Part shown: one piece after another, positions 11,023-23,596 of the stretch
Layout: the number at the start of each line of letters is the position of its first letter
Numbering within the stretch: the stretch's first letter is position 1
Origin: Floccularia luteovirens
Lineage: Eukaryota; Basidiomycota; Agaricomycetes; Agaricales; Squamanitaceae
Direction: 5' to 3'
DNA: 64,000 bases
Assembly: GCA_009739215.1 (NCBI GenBank)
Contig: VSJF01000004.1
Coordinates: 1,550,001 to 1,614,000, forward strand
Notes under the pieces: model-generated
Database searches by the model: none
Told to the model about the DNA's origin: nothing
Seen by the model: only the letters and a program-made list of their open reading frames with translations
Translations under genes and position numbers: made by a program

Positions 11023-12080
11023 ATGTCATCGCAACTCAAAACCCTTTATCTTGACTTGCAAAAGTCCTTCCATGCGTCTCCCTCAGATCTTAATAAATGT
11101 GGTGTTATCCTCTCCCAGCTTAAGGTATTTATCGGCGAAATGTAGCATTTAGTTTATTTTTGACTGAGTTTCGTAGATTGGTCTGATTCAAGCAGGACTT
11201 TTATTACCACAGGGTGACGTGAATCCCCAAGATCTTGCGGTTGCACGTATGTGAAGCAATCACCTGGTAGTGTTTTCTTACTGACTTGCACAAGGTGATA
11301 TCCTTGAAATTGGAGCAATCTGGAGTATCCGTACACAAGATGTCCCTTCCTTTGACAGATATTTCTCCCAATTACAAACGTTTTATACGGATTACAGGTA
11401 AGCCAAATTCATCACAAGGTTCTGCCGCTGATGTTCGATTCAATATAGTTCGTTGTTGCCCCAGTCAAAACGAGAGTTTCCTATACGCGGCCTCAATCTG
11501 ATTCGCCTGCTCACACAAAATAGAATCGCAGACTTCCATACAACTCTCGAGAGTCTTCCTATTCCCGCAGACGCCATTGCAGATAACCCCTACATTAGCC
11601 ACCCCGTAAATCTTGAACGCTGGCTCATGGAGGGAAGCTATAGCAAGGTGTGGAACGCTCGGGAGGAAGCACCAGCTGAAGAGTACAAATTTTTTGTTGA
11701 CAGTCTGATGGGAACCATAAGGCAAGTTTTCTTCTTCGCTTTTAGTTGTCTGCTCTCGTTAAGAGGGCTGTGAATTTGTAGAAATGAGATAGCCAGTTGT
11801 GAAGAAGCTGCTTATGAGAGCCTGCCACTCAAGGACGCGGCGACTCTTCTATTTTTCACAAAACAATCGGATCTTCTGACTTTTGCGAAACAAGTAAGAA
11901 TTTGCTTCGTTCGTTCACGAGAAACTCACAAATCCCTTTTGACAGAGAGGATGGCAAGTGAATTTGACGGCCGCCTCTATAACATTTGCCCGTCATAATG
12001 AAGAGAAGATGGAAATACCCAAACAAAAGCTCATTGCTGCATCATTAGCGTACGCTCGTGAACTAGAACAAATTGTATAG
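11023..12080 (+). CDS. RPN12: 26S proteasome regulatory subunit Rpn12 (PSMD8)
   Basis: Rpn12 is a PCI-domain subunit of the 19S lid, required for late lid assembly and ubiquitin-conjugate degradation. The start is [19 protein letters not shown]. Conserved parts are [20 protein letters not shown] (read [18 protein letters not shown]), [40 protein letters not shown] and FHTTLESLP. The helical/PCI segment ends [17 protein letters not shown] and the protein stops ARELEQIV. Six short introns fit in frame. The intron after TDYS was chosen to end at the TATAG before TTCG, which gives the family motif [13 protein letters not shown]. Length of about 265 residues is normal. It lies between two other proteasome genes. 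Confidence 0.95.
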
Positions 12081-12179
12081 AGTGCTTGATTTGTATGAGA
12101 AATGACATAACCATCCGTAATGGATTTCACCTCAAGTTGTATTCTTTGTTGGTGATATAAGAAATGACATTTCTTTTCT

Positions 12180-13237
12180 CTAATCAAAATTTTCTAGGGC
12201 AGCTTTTGCTTGTGCTTCTGCCGCAACACACAATTCTCTGGGTACGGGCATATGTAAACCTCCGGTTTCTGCTCCTACCCAAGACATCTCCAACTCAAAT
12301 TCCTTCTCTTTTGCGTCTTCATGCACCAGATAGATGCTAGCGGGACTGGATGAGACAAATAACAGATAGGTTATTGTGTACATACATCCGTGCAGCCTCC
12401 GTAACTGCTTCTTTCATAGATAGCTCTGATAACTTTAATTTTTCCAATTCAGTCTTGGCCAATTGTCGCCCTTTGCCTACTGCAGCTCCATTATACCCCT
12501 ACGAGAGTTTTAGTTGTTGATACCCGCAGATCATAGACTATCAATACCCACATAGAACACGCCGCTTGGCTCGAGAACGAACAGCGATGGGCCGCCCTGG
12601 TCAGTGCCACCTAAGATTGTGCTAATTCCAAAGGGCCGCACAGATGAGTATAATGTATAGGCCTGAACATATAGTCCAAGGCGATCTGCAACGGCCTGCA
12701 TATATAATCTGAGGATAAAATAGTTCCCTCTTTAGAAGGACTGAGTACATACTTTGACTGAAGGCGCAAAATTATATGTGTCACGGAAATTTGAAGCCTC
12801 GTCTCGAGCTCTGTTCCCAAGATGTCTACCATCAGCAAGGAGACCAGCAGTGGCCTAGCATCATTATAGTCAATGGGTCTGATCTGGGTACAGGTAGACT
12901 TACGAGGCCTATATGTCGATCTATTGTTTGAATTCTCTTGTTCGCATTTGGTACTAATAGCTTTGAATGTACCAATTTCTCAACAGCTAATACAACACCA
13001 TCCTTTACTTTCAATCCGATCGCTGTTCTAAAGGCGTAGAATAGGTTATACACCGTCCGATCTACTGTTTCGATATCACGCACCCAGAATTCTCTACTGC
13101 CTTATTAGCATATTCTACCTAAGATGAAAAATATAAGATATAGGATTGGTAGAACGAAAGATGATTACCTGGAAAATGCGGCCGTCGGGGGAGTAAGTAC
13201 TTGCAGCAAGATCGTAGCCTGTGCCGATGGAAGTCAT
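12180..13237 (-). CDS. PRE10: 20S proteasome subunit alpha7 (PSMA3 type)
   Basis: Alpha-ring subunit of the 20S proteasome; it has no active site and helps form the gated entry ring. The N-terminus [20 protein letters not shown] and the next block [15 protein letters not shown] are the alpha-type signature. They are followed by [34 protein letters not shown] and [13 protein letters not shown]. The middle holds [15 protein letters not shown] and a [17 protein letters not shown] block. The end is [16 protein letters not shown], then [12 protein letters not shown]. The TYSPDG/VKDG/VEKL combination and the [12 protein letters not shown] motif match the PSMA3/PRE10 subclass. The acidic tail common in that class is short here. 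Several short introns are present. Convergent with RPN12, 99 bases apart. Confidence 0.94.
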
Positions 13238-13282
13238 TGTAGAGAATATTTAATGGACTTGAAGGCCGCGATTTGGGTATGA

Positions 13283-13317
13283 ACGCGTCAGTCAAGCGTG
13301 GGAAGATCAAGACGCGT
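13283..13317. promoter_or_regulatory. Paired ACGCGT elements in PRE10/nucleoporin divergent promoter
   Basis: Two ACGCGT cores (13283-13288, as ACGCGTCA; and 13312-13317) lie in the 149-base divergent promoter between PRE10 and the nucleoporin gene. The octamer is identical to the one at 10974-10981 in the PRE3/RPN12 promoter. A common regulator of the proteasome genes is inferred. Confidence 0.45.
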
Positions 13318-13386
13318 GACTCTGGCGGTAAGCATATATCATTGTACTTAAGTTACTGTACATGTACTTTACTTAACTCAATAACC

Positions 13387-16349
13387 ATGGACAGCGAATT
13401 AGACTGGACAAATCTGCTCAAAGATCACCCTATCTTCTCATTACCAAAGTCTTTTCATAGTCTCGCGCAATCTACCGATTCCCTGGAGCTTTCCACAAAT
13501 ACGCTCCCAGACTTTATAAGTGTCGACCCAAGTCATGACGGTCCAACGCCTTCCGGGAGGCGTCAAACTATGGTGATAAAAGACTCAGACTTGATTGTGG
13601 CCGCAGGGAAAGAGCTTAGAATCACCTCACTGGGCGAAACCAGACTTGGGCGGAGCACAAAGAAGACCTACAAGGTAAGTCGGGTTTCCTGACTGAATCT
13701 TGAACTCAAAATTCACATCACTATTTTAGACTCTCCATACACCTAACATTCAATTTGAGATCCACCAGATTGTTTTGAACCCAAGTGGAAAGTTGCTTGC
13801 TGTTGCTGGTGCATTCCAGGTTGTTGTTGTCGTTCTACCACGGCCAGGATTTATGAGATTGGTTCCCGAGACAATAGATTGCAAGTATGCGCAACTTTTT
13901 TACTACATGAGATTCATGTCTTACGAGTTTCTTCCCCGCAGGTCTGTGCAAATTGGCCAGTTTTATCATGCCTCAGCTGATTCAGCTCCCGTTGCTAAAG
14001 TCGACTGGCACCCATGGGGTGATGCTGGTTCTACAATGCTAGTAATGACAGTAGATGGAAAGTTGCGGTAAGTGTACTTTTGATCATTTAATTTTATAGA
14101 CCATAGAATGGTGCATATAGGGAGTACGACGTCTCAATGGACACCGAAGAGCCACAGCAAGTTCTGTCGTTTGTACCTGAAAGGAGGTCGACATCTTTCA
14201 ATGCTGAAGATGCTTCCGAAAGGGAAGTATCATCATTTACGTTGGGCAAAGGGAGAGCAGACTGGGGTCCCCTCACAGTATATGCTTGTATGAAGTCGGG
14301 TGACATATACTCAATTTGCCCTTACATGCCCCAAAATTCGTGAGCACATTTGCACGTATAGCTCACTCTACCTGACAAATTACGCGAAAGGTCAATACCC
14401 TCGTCGTATATACATTCTCTCGAATGTTTTATATCTGCCAAGCAGGAATTTATCGCACAAGGAACTTCTTCCACAAACCTATCAACGCTCTATGATTATC
14501 AACATAAGTACGTTACGGCTCTCATCAAGCAATTACCTCCGGGTACTGTTTTCCCTGCTGCCTCTCGGTCTGTTCTCATACATCCTCCAACAACCATAAA
14601 GTCCCGACCTTCAAGACAAGGGCCTTTCCTCCTTCAGCCTTCTCCGAGATTATTAGAGGGTAGTGACGGAGGCGATGCAACTGATATAACATACCTAAGT
14701 TTCAGCACAAGTGATGATTTTACTGATGAGGATGGCGGAGAAACTGAGCACATGGGTGTCATAATGCTTGCATACCAGGATGGAAAAGTTGACGTATTTC
14801 TCGATGTCGAAAAGGTCGAAGCTCGGTGGGACTTGAAACAGGTGATGTACATACAACCTCACAATGACGTTCCTTTCCTGATCTATATATACCTAGAATC
14901 TGAATGGTGATTTACCTATGCTGGCTGTCTACGAAACAATTGATCTTGGCATCGTATCATCTCTCAGCCAGAACCAAACATCGTTACTTAACCTTCTGAA
15001 TGGCAATCATCCAGTCTTCACTTTAGATCCAATACACGACGATACTCTTTATGTTTATCACGCTTTCGGAGTGCATGCCTTGCAAATCGGACCAATACTA
15101 CAAAGCCTTTCTAGTGCTTTGCGTTCTAATGACTCTGGGGCGGATGATGCGCTTATTTCTGCGCTACAGAAATGCGATAATACTATTGTTCTACCTATTC
15201 TTACAACGTTTTCTGTTGAAAGAAAGTAAGTGGCGACATAAGCTATTTAGTTATGATTTGACCGACATCGTTTAGATGCTCCAATCCCGTCGTATCCGTT
15301 GCCATTCCCAGCGATGTGTATTTGACATACAGTATATTTATTCTTACTTCAGCTATGCGGATTACATCTCTCCCCCTTAACCTTCAGTCCGACTCTATCC
15401 CACCTACGAAACTGAAAGCAATAACATTCGAAAAATCAGAAACAAACGCTACAGAAAACGAAATCTGGCTTACTCAAATTGAAGGACCACCAACTTATGT
15501 TTCCCTTCTAAAAAATGAACCATACAAGCCCTCATCTGTGCTTACTCGACAGTCAGGTCTTCCATCGTACCCCGCACATTCAATTCCTGGCCAGGGAACT
15601 AAAGAGTTTCTTCTAACTCCGGACACCTTGCGGTACATCGGAACTACAGTCGCACAAATCAGTTCTCAAATTCAAGAAATTCTACTTTCCCACCGTGCTG
15701 CTGAGTCACGCGCGGTATTACAACAACAAGAGCTTATCCGTATGAGTATGACATGCAAGAAGATGGAATCTATTGTAGAAAACTTGAGAGGAGAAAGGCG
15801 CGTGTCTGTCGAAGCCAGATTCGATAGAGTGCAAACAGAACAAAGCAAATTAATCGCAAGACTTGACCGTACGCTGCAACGAATGATGGAGAAGGCCTCA
15901 CCTGAGCTAAGCGAACATGAAACAAAATGGTTTGAGGAATTGAAGCGAATGAGAGATGAAATTGTCGGGTTGGGCAAATATGATGATGAATCATTGGTTG
16001 CACGAGTCAGAACGGTTCGTCATGTTATTCCCACTTTACGTGAATTCTGATTCCTGTGTTAGCTGGAACGTGAATTAAGGCGTTTGACACCTAACCTCAA
16101 AACCCTGCTCGAAAAAGAGAAGTCAAGGAGAGATGTGCTTCTGAGGAACACTACAGATCTTGGCGTATCACAAGCGTTTGAACTCGGAGAACGCTCAAAT
16201 CAAGAGTGAGTTCATTGTAAGGTTTGTTCATGATTATTAATTGAAGCAACCATAGAAAAATGAAAATATCCACTATCGAACAAGAAATAACTAAACTAGC
16301 AACAAAACTGGACCTTACTCTAACTGCCAGATCATCCTCTGGACAATAA
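13387..16349 (+). CDS. NUP82: Nucleoporin of the Nup82/Nup88 family
   Basis: Nup82 (Nup88 in animals) anchors the cytoplasmic export platform of the nuclear pore. The protein starts MDSELDWTNLLKDHPIF. The first two thirds look like a beta-propeller: IVLNPSGKLLAVAGAFQVVV, AKVDWHPWGDAGSTMLVMTV, REYDVSMDTEEPQQVLSFV and HMGVIMLAYQDGKVDVFLDV. The last third is a long helical coiled coil (MSMTCKKMESIVENLRGERR, KLIARLDRTLQRMMEKASPE, then LERELRRLTPNLKTLLEKEK). This propeller plus coiled-coil layout is that of Nup82/Nup88. Several short introns were traced; the last ones lie near 16040-16070 and 16206-16258. Identification rests on architecture and the N-terminal motif rather than on one diagnostic residue. 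Confidence 0.75.
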
Positions 16350-16556
16350 TCGGGGGAACGACAAGATGTGCACCAATGGAAGAATTTATAAATCTTGAAG
16401 ATCATGTTAATTGTACAAATTCGCTGTTGGGTCTAGATCGCATCACGGAAACTATGGTCAATTTTTTTTGTAAGTCGTGTACAGAGTCATACGTTTTCTA
16501 TAGATACCTTCAAATATGGATTCCCATTCATTTGCGAGGTCCTAGACCGAGGTGAT

Positions 16557-19295
16557 TTAATATACGTAGCGGACTGTGGATGGTTAGATCAAGAACAACG
16601 CAGTCAGAATAAAATACATACACTCCGGGTTTTCCTTGTCCGTAAGATCATCAAATGCTCGTTCGTGGGTCAGATGCTCGTTCTGAGTCCGTCAGTGATG
16701 TGTTTTGAATTACTACCACCGGAAAACTGACTGTTTTTTCAGTTTCCGATCCAACTTGTAGTCTTCGTTTCAAAATATTCAAACGTAACAAACGAAGCCG
16801 GAGAAAAACGATGGCTCCCAGTTGTATCCCATAAATAACTATGTGCACCACAAAAGCTTTGATGTATCGAGGTTGATCATCATCTCGAAAGACTAAATAC
16901 CACAGCACGTCAGCCTTGTATAACTTCGAAAAATTAGATGCTAATCACCTTGCGGACCAATCGCATTACCAACTGCCCAGGCACTGGGACCGTTCGCTTA
17001 AGATGCATCATCACCCAATAAAGCTAAGGTGTTTACATACATGAAAACGAGACTTGAGGTTACTGCTTGTTTTGTGCGCTGGGAGTCGCATCAGGTTCTG
17101 CTCATCTGGGAGCAGTTGTCGCTCACCCCGGCAATGTTTCCCGACATGACTGCTAAATTGAGCACAGCAACAGCCCCAAACCCTTGTGTGCAACTACGCA
17201 TGCGCGTTAATGATCACATTTTTTGATTGAGATATACGAACTGACTAAAATGCCAATAGTAGTCCGGTCTTCGTACTCGGAGTTGTTCGCACGCCTGCGC
17301 AATAATCCATTTGTCAGGTTTTAAGACCAATAGAAGAACACTTCCTTACACAAGAAGACTATTGTTCCTGCAATATTGGGGAGTGTGTAAAGCTTATAGC
17401 GTCATAAGGAAGGAGCTCTCGAGAGCTAAAGATCGACATACAAATGCAAGTAAGAGTTTCTGATTGTATATCTTTGATAGATATGCGGCGCTAAAGAGAA
17501 ACGCAATAATGATAGCCCCTACAAAAATATCAGCTATATTCAAATCCAAATTGTATTTTCCTAGCTTTCATACCTTGTGCAATTGCCAATAAGTACGTTT
17601 GCAGTTGCGTGAATCCCTTCCAATCCAGATCTTGTCAGAAAGGAATAGCATAAAAAGTCACATACAACTAACAAATGCGGTCAAAATGATATTGGAAAAG
17701 GCACCCAGTCCACCAGTGGGAAGAGCATTAGTGAACGAGATTAGGACTATAGCCCAAACGCTCAAATCCGTGAAAGCTTCGACTATAGATGAGATTTAAG
17801 CCAGAGTAACGATTTGGCACGGCAAATTTTGAGGGAGTACCTGCTTGATACATCTACCGAGGTTTATTTGAGTTAGTCCCACAATATGAGGGTAAAATTG
17901 GGTGAAAACTTACTTACCTTGAATGTTCTGTTTTGTATACCAGTGTCATTTTTTCTTACACGCTCAGTGATGAGTATACGGTCTTCAAGGGTAAAGCATG
18001 TCGCTCTCATAGGACTATCTGGAAGCCATTGTAAGACAAACAAACCCCAAAGGAATGTTAGGCAACCCAAGAGCTAAATTTACAATTTATAACACTAACC
18101 ATAGAGCAACAATTAGTTACGTACGGTGAACAATATTTGCCAATTCTTCAGTCTTGTACTCTCAATCTGCGCGATACCATAAGCAATAAGCCCACCAACG
18201 CATTGTTGGAACCCATTCATCGAGTAAAATGCACCAATCACAAGTGCTTGTTCATCTCGTGTGTACCACATTGTTGATCTAATTGTCAAGTTTTTATATA
18301 GCTTGATCAAGGATAGACTGATACGCACAAGAATACAAATGCTGGTTGACAAACACATTCGAAAATACCCAAGAGTGTCCTTACGACAACCAATCCCGTA
18401 AAATTAGTACAAGCAGCAGTGCAAGCTAAGACAGCTCCCCAGGCTGCGATACTAAAGAAGGTCACAGTCATGAAAGGATACAATCAAAAATCGAATTCGA
18501 GACTAACTTAAGACCAAGATATTTCGCAATAGGAAGCCGTTGAAGGAGTCTGTTGGTTGGAAACTCCCAAACGAGTCTAGAATTGATTTGTGAGTACTCG
18601 CCGCAGCATCATTCAAAAGAAGAGAGTTTACATGGCAATATAAACTATGGGCGGTCAGATATGAGTTGTCAGGTTCAAAATTCTAATATTGCCCTCACCG
18701 CATGTCGTCAACCAGGCATATTCTTGACCCTTGAGTCTAGTATCTTCGCGTATGCCCATAATAGAGGCAAAGTTTATGGTGCTGGAGGGTAGTTGAGACG
18801 AAAAGAGAGATGAGACGTAGCACGGAAATACTTACCCCTTGTCAAGGGTTTGTGCAACTATATGCGACGATGTAAGTATCCGGATAAGTGAATATAAACT
18901 GGTACTTGCAATATGTAATAACCATTACCGACTGAAGCAGCAATATTCAGATAATTAGTTTGACAGACAATGCGACGACAATACATACTTACCAAAACAC
19001 GTTTGTGAATGAGCCAACGAAGGCGCTGGTTCGTCCCATCATCAATAACAACCTCAACCTGTTTTGAAGAAGAGTTCTGTGCTAAAAATTCTGCGACTTC
19101 TTCGTCGATTCCTATGAGTGAAGTGGTGTATATGTCGGATAATGTTGATATATGCAGAGTCGGTGAATTGCACTCACCATAACCTAATGGTGGAGTTTCA
19201 TTATGAATGTGCAATTTGGAATCGAGTTTGGAGTCATTTAGATGAGAATCTCCCTGGTCAGTCGAGGGCTTCTGTGGCATTTCTGAGGCAGACAT
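16557..19295 (-). CDS. MFS transporter, DAL5-type anion:cation symporter
   Basis: Major facilitator of the fungal DAL5 (allantoate permease) branch, located in the plasma membrane and expected to carry organic anions. An N-terminal cytosolic part (MSASEMPQKPSTDQGDSHLN) leads to the first helices and FASIMGIREDTRLKGQEYAW. The middle holds VTFIWG-like LTFLWGLFVLQWLPDSPMRA and ITERVRKNDTGIQNRTFK, a strong signature of this branch. The C-terminus is rebuilt by two introns to give ERAFDDLTDKENPEFRYVY, the usual DAL5-family ending. The first of those introns (GTCAGT donor, 51 bases) and the second (47 bases) both restore the motif in frame. About ten introns overall; inner joins are not all resolved. 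Divergent from the GH105 gene, which hints at the substrate. Confidence 0.85.
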
Positions 19296-19634
19296 GGAAT
19301 GAAGACTCCGGGGGGGTCAAGAATCATTATAAACTTACTGGCATGGTATAAATATCTTATGATGAAAGAAGCTGCCTTGTGACCAGATGGAAACCACTCC
19401 CTTGATGCTGGGGTACACAAATTCGCTCAAAATGCGAAACCATCCAGATCTCAACACAGATTTCGCCATCACAAGCATACTTTCATATTAGCCGAGGGTT
19501 CAAATGACCTTGAGACCACGGCAGGCGGGCCGGCTGTCAACCACATCTTAAACGCATAAGACTCAAGCAGAGTCTGAAATCCAGAATCTCGGAGCTTCAT
19601 TAAGCATTCCTTGCCCAAGTATACTGCATCTTCA

Positions 19635-21047
19635 ATGTCACAAAGAAACATCAATCCTCTCAAAAATGCGGTAACGAAACATATCACAAACCTCATTGAC
19701 TGCCTAGTCAATATCAAGGATGAGACTGGTGAATTTCTTATGACCTTGGAAGATGGACGAGTCATTGATACCAAAGGATGGAACGACTGGGAGGTAAGAT
19801 GAAGTTATGCTTGGCCACCACGTACGAATTGGGTATACAGCTAATTATAACACCGTTTTCAGTGGACACACGGAATAGGTTTGATAAGCCCTGCCGGGTC
19901 TTCAGTGCTTCAGCTGTTGATATCTTTTGAATAGGACTATATGGTTTGCTCCGTCTTTATGAAGTAACTGGGGACAATAAAGCCCTGCAAATTTGTCTGG
20001 ACTGGTTCCAACTCCAATTTACTATCGGAACAACGAAGGTAAGATATTTTATTCAATGTCAAGGTTGTAATCATACCTAGCATTATGTTCGTGCAAGAAT
20101 GTGAACACTATGTCGCCACTATTGACAGCGGCATACCTTCATCAGGCCGGAAAGGGGAACTATTTGGTTCATCTTGATTCATGGGCAGAATGGGTTATGC
20201 ATGATATGCCAAGAACAAAAGAAGACGGCCTTCAACACATAACGTACCTTGCCGAGCACTATCAACAGTTATGGGATGACACTTTGATGATGTCGGTTTT
20301 ACCACTGACAAAGATAGGACTTGTTCTCAATCGTCAACATTATATCGAGGAAGCAAAAAGACAATTTATGATTCAGTGAGTTTTGTCTCTAAGCACATCC
20401 AATGTCCTAAAAACCTGTAACACCTCTTAGCATCAAATACTTACAAGACGTTGAAACTGGCCTTTGGTTCCATGGTAGGCTGCAGTTTCCATTTGGGGTT
20501 ATTAAGATCAACATCTTTCTTTCCAACTTACCTTGAAGGTTGGACTTTCGATGGGAACAATCATTTTGCAAGGGCCCGGTGGGGTCGTGGCAACTGCTGG
20601 GTTACAATCGCAATCCCGGACTTCATTGAGATGCTAGATATGCCTGCAACAGATGGCTTTCGAATGTTCTTGGTATCTTCACTTTCCACGCAAATAGACG
20701 CCCTAGTATCGTGTCAAGATGATAAGACTGGCTTGTGGCATACAATCCTTGATGACCCAACCACATATCTCGAGTCTTCAGCAACTGCAGGGTTCGCATA
20801 CGGGATACTAAAAGCGCTTCGATTGAGATTGATACCAAGGGAAGGGCGATACGTATTGGCTGCGAAGAAAGCCATTCAAGGTGTTATGGAAAGAATATCT
20901 GATATAGGCGAATTACATCAGGTATCATTTGGTACCCCAGTATTTGAAGATATCAACCTGTACAGATCTATTCCCCTTACAAGTATGCCATATGGTCAAA
21001 GCCTTGCGCTTTTGGCCCTCACGGAATATCTCAGAACCTTGATGTAG
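19635..21047 (+). CDS. Glycoside hydrolase family 105, unsaturated rhamnogalacturonyl hydrolase
   Basis: GH105 enzymes remove the 4,5-unsaturated galacturonate from the non-reducing end of pectin (rhamnogalacturonan I) fragments left by lyases. Conserved blocks are DTKGWNDWEWTHGIGLYGLL, YEVTGDNKALQICLDWF, NTMSPLLTAAYLHQ, then LWDDTLMMSVLPLTKIG with the acidic pair expected in the active site. Later blocks are WGRGNCWVTIAIPDFIEML, DDKTGLWHTILDDPTTYLES and SATAGFAYGILKALRL. No signal peptide is visible at the chosen ATG (MSQRNINPLKNAV), which suggests an intracellular enzyme. Four or five short introns. It shares a 339-base divergent promoter with a DAL5-type transporter. Confidence 0.9.
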
Positions 21048-21543
21048 CTGCGATTTTATAGAATTATGAATGTACTTACCTTGTATTCAAGAGTCTTGAC
21101 ATAGTAATATAAAAACAACACTGGCAGTATAGGGTACCTGATGTCTCTCATAGCCGGAGCTCATGTGGATGTTTACTGATATGATCCACTTGCCGAGCAT
21201 CTTAGATGCACATATCCTACATCACCACTAGAATAAACAATGAATATTTCACAATAGTTCTACATATACTACAATTGAATGGCAACTTACCTTTATTTGG
21301 ACAAGGGATATCATTGCATCAGTACTTTCGAGATCACCCATGTAAGTGGATGAATATTGATCATCTTGCAGAATGATCAAATCTTTTATGTTGAGATGTA
21401 TAGAAATGAGATTAATAAAATACAAAAAAGTAACGTACTTAATCGGTTCGTAAATGATCTTTAAATAGTTAATCGAATGCATACATAGTAGGGGGTTCGT
21501 AACATGATGAGACACAAAAGGTACTTTTCCGCTTCTAGCTGTA
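21048..21543. other. Convergent 3' spacer
   Basis: About 500 AT-rich bases between the GH105 stop and the NIPA stop. Short open frames on the minus strand continue past the NIPA stop codon but show no family features. No gene seen. Confidence 0.5.
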
Positions 21544-23596
21544 TCACTGATGCTCCTCGTAACTTCTACTTGCAGTGGGACCAGAGGATTCAGTTCGACT
21601 TTCCGCACGTTCCTGTTGTCCATACCAACTCATAGTTCTCCTTCGTCCATTACGCTGAAATTCTTCATCGTAATTTTCGTCTCGCATCCGGATAGGTATA
21701 TCTCGTGGAGGCGTGTGTACTAAAAGTAGATGCTATGTGGTGGCAGTCAACATGGAAGGCGCTTTTCCAAGTGAATTTAGATGACTTACCTGCACGGGAG
21801 AGATTCCTATCAAGCTCAATGCACTACGCCTACGTTTCATGATGTTTTTCCCACTAGCACCATTCGGTAAGACGAGGGTGGCCTTTGGACGTCTCCCTGG
21901 GGTTCCCAGACCCGCCCTGATTAGTTCTGGACTGGAATGTATTAACCCGCTAGCCGTTTCTGGATCTGTTCCCAGTTCCCCGTCTTCGCTTTCAGATTGA
22001 TTTGGGGCCCATGCAATGATAAATACACCAGCAAATGTTGCTGCGCAACCATATAAAAACGTTATAACTTCATGGAACTGGGCTCTTTCGAAGTCACCAT
22101 ACAGTATTGCAGAACCTGTAATTGCGGACAGAGTGAAGAGAACAAACTGAATTGGGATGACAACCTTGCTGTCAAATCGCATTAAAGCTCGGTTGAGATA
22201 TCTAATTTGTCCGACTCCAGTACCGATGAGAACCTTGAAATCATGTAAATATCAAGTTTATAGGAATGAAAGCTACTTACGACGAGTATTGGATACGTGA
22301 TCCATTGCTTAAACATTTCAATCCATTCCATTGTGAGCAATGTTGATATGGCCTTGGTAGATAAAACTGTGAATCCACCTGTTTACCATGCATATCAGGG
22401 GATGGCAATGGCAAGAAAATAGCGGAATACCAAATATAGCACATATACCAACATCTATGAACACCCATCTCTGTCCGAACTTTCCTCGTGAAAGTGTGGA
22501 GAGTATGATAGCCAGTACAATATAGATACAGGAATAAATCACGAATGGTATTTGTGTAATAGCATGCAACAAGGCATCACGATCCATTCTGGTGTCCTTT
22601 GCATTGGTGGAGAGAACAACAGTTACAGCGCCAATTATAGCAATTGAAATGCCCAAGAGGTCTCGCTGGAGCAAACTGTCAGATGAAAATGACGTAAGAG
22701 GTCAGATGACGTTTACCTTGCGAAACCTTTCTCCAATCAAAACCGGAGCAAATATACAATTGGCAATCAATGCAAACTAGGTTGGAATGAGCTACCGTAT
22801 TGCATGCCAGGAAGGATACATACTGTACCCAGCGGTGCAACAACAGACGCGGGGGCATATGCGTAAGAAATGAAGTTGCCTAGTTCACCTATATTCATTA
22901 GAAGGAAACCAAGCCACCTGTATCAAATTTAGAAACGGTAGCTTATCAAAGATTCTCGGCGCACCAAAGTTTTGACTTCAAGTATTCGCCCTCATTCTCA
23001 TCATTTTCTATCGATTTTTTGTTTTCTGAATCTTTTCGAGATCTGCGTGACCCATGAAGCGCGGTTTCTTCTGAGACGACATCCACCTGTAGAAGTGTCG
23101 TCTCCCCATTTCGTAATCTGTTCTCGGCAAGACGTTTGGAAGGAAATGAATGGGTGAGTCTGGGTTGTAAATGAGGTCCTGGCGACCCTGTTGGAGTAGA
23201 ATTGCTAGACACGGCCCCATAATCCCTAACCTGGGGAGATGTGCGAGGAAATGATATCGATGCCTGATTTTCTGCACTGGATAAGGGGCTGGGATAGGAT
23301 GAATCTACGAGCCCGTCCTCTCGTACGTTACCAGCTGAATCCAAATACGCTTCGTCATTTTCATCTAGGCTGGGACCAGTATTTTCTCTGCTACGACGAG
23401 TTCGTTTCGTATTTCTATCGTTGTTTGATTCTATTGGAGGTGATTTGACTCGTTTGTGTGCTAGCTTCTGTACATTGAGAGCAAGGGATATAAGAATGTT
23501 TCCAAGGATTGCGACCATTATCCCGATAAAGGTCGTTGTTGTTAGTCTTGGAAGGTCCGTTGGGGATTGAATGGATGGGGTTGGGATAAGAGACAT
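21544..23596 (-). CDS. NIPA-type magnesium transporter (DUF803)
   Basis: Member of the NIPA family of multi-pass membrane Mg2+ transporters. After a first helix (IGIMVAILGNILISLALNVQ, followed by KLAHKR) there is a cytosolic insertion of about 140 residues rich in Ser, Pro and Arg. The conserved core then reads WLGFLLMNIGELGNFISYAY, APASVVAPLGTFALIANCIF and APVLIGERFRKRDLLGISI, followed by IAIIGAVTVVLSTN. Later helices include GGFTVLSTKAISTLL, LVVLIGTGVGQIRYLNRALM and PIQFVLFTLSAITGSAILY. The tail is hydrophilic (RRPKATLVLPNGASG...). The last intron was placed so that SPVQ joins HLLLVHTPPRD. Seven or more introns. The long basic/Ser-rich loop is usual in fungal homologues. Confidence 0.9.

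Noticed and set aside
21249..21623. 124-codon minus-strand frame overlapping the end of the NIPA gene
   Set aside because: Shifted frame through the NIPA last exon and its 3' region; the NIPA frame is the meaningful one.
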